Of a stretch of DNA of 64,000 bases, positions 62,005-64,000 are shown piece by piece (positions within the stretch are counted from its first letter, which is position 1; every line of letters starts with the position of its first letter). Origin of the DNA: Streptomyces sp. NBC_00286. Its GTDB lineage: Bacteria; Actinomycetota; Actinomycetes; Streptomycetales; Streptomycetaceae. Under the pieces are notes generated by a model. It was not told the origin of the DNA. It saw only the letters and a list, made by a program, of their open reading frames with translations, and did no database searches. The stretch covers positions 9,059,501 through 9,123,500 of the forward strand of contig NZ_CP108054.1 in assembly GCF_036173125.1 (NCBI RefSeq). Reading direction: 5' to 3'. Position numbers and translations under genes: made by a program.

Positions 62005-63051
62005 ATGCGTTACGTCATGGTGCAGATACCGGAACAGCCCGCCCCGTCCCTGCCCGCGCAGCGCTCCGTGCCGACGAGCGCCGACGTTGCCCGCGTGGCG
62101 GGGGTCTCACGCGCGACCGTCTCCTACGTCCTGAACAACACGAGCGCCGTACGGATCAGCGAGCCCACGCGCCGCCGCGTCCACCAGGCCGCCAGGGATC
62201 TCGGATACGTCCCGCACGCCGCCGCCCGCAGCCTGCGCGCCGGGCACAGCCGCATGGTGCTGATGCCCGCGCCGACCGTGCCGGTGGGCCCGCTCTACAG
62301 CCAGTTCTTCAACGAACTCCAGTGGGCGCTCAGCCGTCTCGACTACACCGTCGTGCAGTACGGCAGTGTCGGCCTCGAAGGCGACGAGGCGGCCCGCGTC
62401 TGGGCGGAGCTGCGGCCGGTCGCCGTCCTGGTGCCCGGCAGCGGACTCGGCCCGCAGGGCGTGGCCGTCCTCAAACGCTCCGGCGCGCGCGCCGTCCTCA
62501 CGCTCGGACCCGAGCGCGTCGAAGGCGCCCACGCGCTGCTCATGGACCACAGCCTCGTCGGCCGCTCGGCCGGCGCCCACCTGCTGGCCCGGGGGCGCCG
62601 CCGCGTCGGCGTCCTGATGCCGGAGGACCCCGGACTGGAGCTGTTCTCCAAGCCCCGGCTCGAGGGCGTGCGCCGGGCGCTGCACGGGAAGGACGCCACG
62701 GTCACCGAGGTACCCCTGGCGTACGAGGAGGAGGCTGCGGCCCAACTCGCCAAGCGCTGGCGCTCGTTGGGACTGGACGCGGTGTTCGCGTACAACGACG
62801 AGTACGCCATGCTCCTGATGCGCGCCCTGAAGGACGAGGGCATCCGCATCCCGGACGACACGGCCGTCATCGGCGCCGACGACCTGATGATCGGGCGGCT
62901 GCTGCGTCCGCGTCTGAGCACCGTCCATATCGAGCTTCCTTCCGGGCAGGAGCTCGCCGAACTGGTCGACCGCGCGGTGCGTGCCGCCGGCGCCGAGCCC
63001 GAAACGCACGAGGTACTGGGAGCGACCGTCGTACACCGTGCGTCAACCTGA
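62005..63051 (+). CDS. LacI family transcriptional regulator
   Basis: 348-residue repressor-type protein: N-terminal LacI helix-turn-helix (about 22-70: TSADVARVAGVSRATVSYVLNNT, TRRRVHQAARDLGYVPHAAARSLRAG with hinge helix) and a periplasmic-binding-like ligand domain (about 75-340) with VGVLMPEDPGLELFSKPRL and IGADDLMIGRLLRPRLSTV. It lies 27 bp before the 4-hydroxybenzoate hydroxylase gene on the same strand and is divergent from the amidase, so either may be its target. Alternative starts lie four or five codons downstream. Confidence 0.85.
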   Translation: MRYVMVQIPEQPAPSLPAQRSVPTSADVARVAGVSRATVSYVLNNTSAVRISEPTRRRVHQAARDLGYVPHAAARSLRAGHSRMVLMPAPTVPVGPLYSQFFNELQWALSRLDYTVVQYGSVGLEGDEAARVWAELRPVAVLVPGSGLGPQGVAVLKRSGARAVLTLGPERVEGAHALLMDHSLVGRSAGAHLLARGRRRVGVLMPEDPGLELFSKPRLEGVRRALHGKDATVTEVPLAYEEEAAAQLAKRWRSLGLDAVFAYNDEYAMLLMRALKDEGIRIPDDTAVIGADDLMIGRLLRPRLSTVHIELPSGQELAELVDRAVRAAGAEPETHEVLGATVVHRAST

Positions 63052-63078
63052 CAACTCGCGTACGTGGGAGGCGTGTTC

Positions 63079-64000
63079 ATGCGGACCACGATCGGCATCA
63101 TCGGCGGCGGCCCCGCCGGACTGTTGCTCGCCCGGCTGCTGCACCGGGCGGGTATCGACTGTGTCGTCCTGGAGAGCAGAACACGCGCGTACGTCGAGCA
63201 GCGCCAGCGGGCGGGCATGCTGGAGCAGGGCACGGTGGACGCGCTGCGCGAGTGCGGCGCCGCAGACCGGCTCGAGGTCGACGGCCTGGTCCACAACGGC
63301 ATCGAGCTGCGCTTCGACCGCGAACGGCACCACATCGACTTCCCGGTCCTCACCGGCGGCCGTACCGTCACGATCTACGCCCAGACGGAGATCGTGAAGG
63401 ACCTCATCGCGCTCCAACTCGCCGACGGGCCCCAGCTGTTGTTCGAGGCGGAGGCGGTCGCGATCGAGCGGCCGGAGAGCGACACACCCGTCGTACGCTT
63501 CGTCCACCAGGGCCGTGAACAGACCCTCACCTGCGACTGGGTGATCGGCTGCGACGGCTTCCACGGCATCGCGCGCGACACGTTCCCGGCGGCCATCAGC
63601 CGCACGTACGAGCACGACTACCCGTACTCCTGGCTCGGCGTCCTGGCCGATGTGCCGCCCTCCTGCGAGGAATTGATCTACGCGAGGGGCGACGGGGGCT
63701 TCGCGCTGCACAGCATGCGGTCGCCGTCGGTGTCCCGGCTGTATCTCCAGGTCCCCAACGACACGTCCCCGGACGACTGGCCGGACGACCGCATCTGGGA
63801 CGAGCTGTCCGCGCGCTTCGCGATCGACGCCGACTGGCACCTGGAGCGCGGGCCGATCACCGCCAAGTCCGTCACCCCGATGAGGAGCTACGTCCACGAG
63901 CCGATGCGCCACGGGCGGCTGCTGCTCGCCGGGGACGCCGCGCACATCGTGCCGCCGACCGGCGCGAAGGGGCTCAACCTCGCCGTGTCCGACGTACGCC
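63079..64000 (+). CDS. pobA: 4-hydroxybenzoate 3-monooxygenase, partial (3' end outside window)
   Basis: 307 residues visible of a flavoprotein aromatic hydroxylase. FAD-binding motif TIGIIGGGPAGLLLARLLHRAGID, substrate/flavin motif RQRAGMLEQGTVDAL, the NADPH/FAD motif DWVIGCDGFHGIARD and, near the edge, GRLLLAGDAAHIVPPTGAKGLNLAVSDV are characteristic of PobA. It hydroxylates 4-hydroxybenzoate to protocatechuate, feeding the beta-ketoadipate pathway. GGGAGG seven bases before the ATG. The missing part should be about 85 residues. Confidence 0.9.
   Translation, partial: MRTTIGIIGGGPAGLLLARLLHRAGIDCVVLESRTRAYVEQRQRAGMLEQGTVDALRECGAADRLEVDGLVHNGIELRFDRERHHIDFPVLTGGRTVTIYAQTEIVKDLIALQLADGPQLLFEAEAVAIERPESDTPVVRFVHQGREQTLTCDWVIGCDGFHGIARDTFPAAISRTYEHDYPYSWLGVLADVPPSCEELIYARGDGGFALHSMRSPSVSRLYLQVPNDTSPDDWPDDRIWDELSARFAIDADWHLERGPITAKSVTPMRSYVHEPMRHGRLLLAGDAAHIVPPTGAKGLNLAVSDVR

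Overview
The window looks like chromosomal DNA of a Streptomyces species or close relative. It has very high GC with strong third-position bias, Streptomyces-type ribosome binding sites, many GTG starts and 4-bp ATGA/GTGA gene overlaps. It also carries typical actinobacterial functions: mycothiol-dependent formaldehyde oxidation, ergothioneine synthesis, multidomain SpoIIE-type phosphatases, a DUF574 methyltransferase and a c-di-GMP GGDEF/EAL protein. The stretch from about 27.8 to 38.9 kb has the gene content and order I recall for the S. coelicolor SCO0920-SCO0930 region; this is recall, not a search. No tRNA, rRNA, CRISPR array, intact transposon or phage gene was seen.

Layout. 1-4 kb: 3' part of an S-(hydroxymethyl)mycothiol dehydrogenase gene, a 58-codon small gene, a GNAT acetyltransferase, a repeat-filled gap and an amidase. 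4.3-6.6 kb: a DUF4142 secreted protein behind a CRP-like palindrome, a MarR regulator and a GntR/FCD regulator. 6.8-14.8 kb: a co-directional sugar operon, lipoprotein plus RbsA/RbsC-like ABC importer followed by a non-phosphorylative L-fucose-type catabolic set (dehydratase, SDR, aldo-keto reductase, mutarotase, lactonase). The divergent FCD regulator gene and a perfect operator palindrome sit at its head. 14.8-24.1 kb: lipase maturation factor-like membrane protein, PAS/GAF/SpoIIE phosphatase, Fpg/Nei glycosylase, an ECF sigma/anti-sigma locus, a CapA-like lipoprotein, a decayed amino-acid permease and a universal stress protein. 24.3-28.8 kb: cell-surface genes (polysaccharide deacetylase, class F sortase, two paralogous membrane-anchored proteins, an SCO0930-type lipoprotein) with striking palindromic terminators. 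29-38.9 kb: methyltransferase, RmdA-like c-di-GMP enzyme, LysR regulator, succinate dehydrogenase/fumarate reductase operon and an ornithine-lipid type acyltransferase pair.

40.2-51.0 kb is the most interesting part and reads as a zinc homeostasis island. A CtpC-type P-ATPase and its DUF1490/PacL metallochaperone-like partner face left. A six-gene, translationally coupled metallophore-import operon faces right: binding lipoprotein, two FecCD permeases, FecE ATPase and a YbtPQ/IrtAB-like pair of ABC half-transporters. A near-consensus Zur box lies in the divergent gap. One permease carries a roughly 200-residue acidic tail with a recent 90-bp duplication, which I cannot match to a known family.

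51.2-64 kb: a second SpoIIE-type phosphatase, a dodecin, the ergothioneine operon egtABCD (leftward), a large repeat-rich gap, an orphan PemK/MazF-like protein, a second amidase, and a LacI regulator followed by the start of a 4-hydroxybenzoate hydroxylase gene cut by the window end. Most long gaps between genes are filled with dispersed Streptomyces-type palindromic repeats; two copies of one about 170-bp element lie 52 kb apart in inverted orientation.
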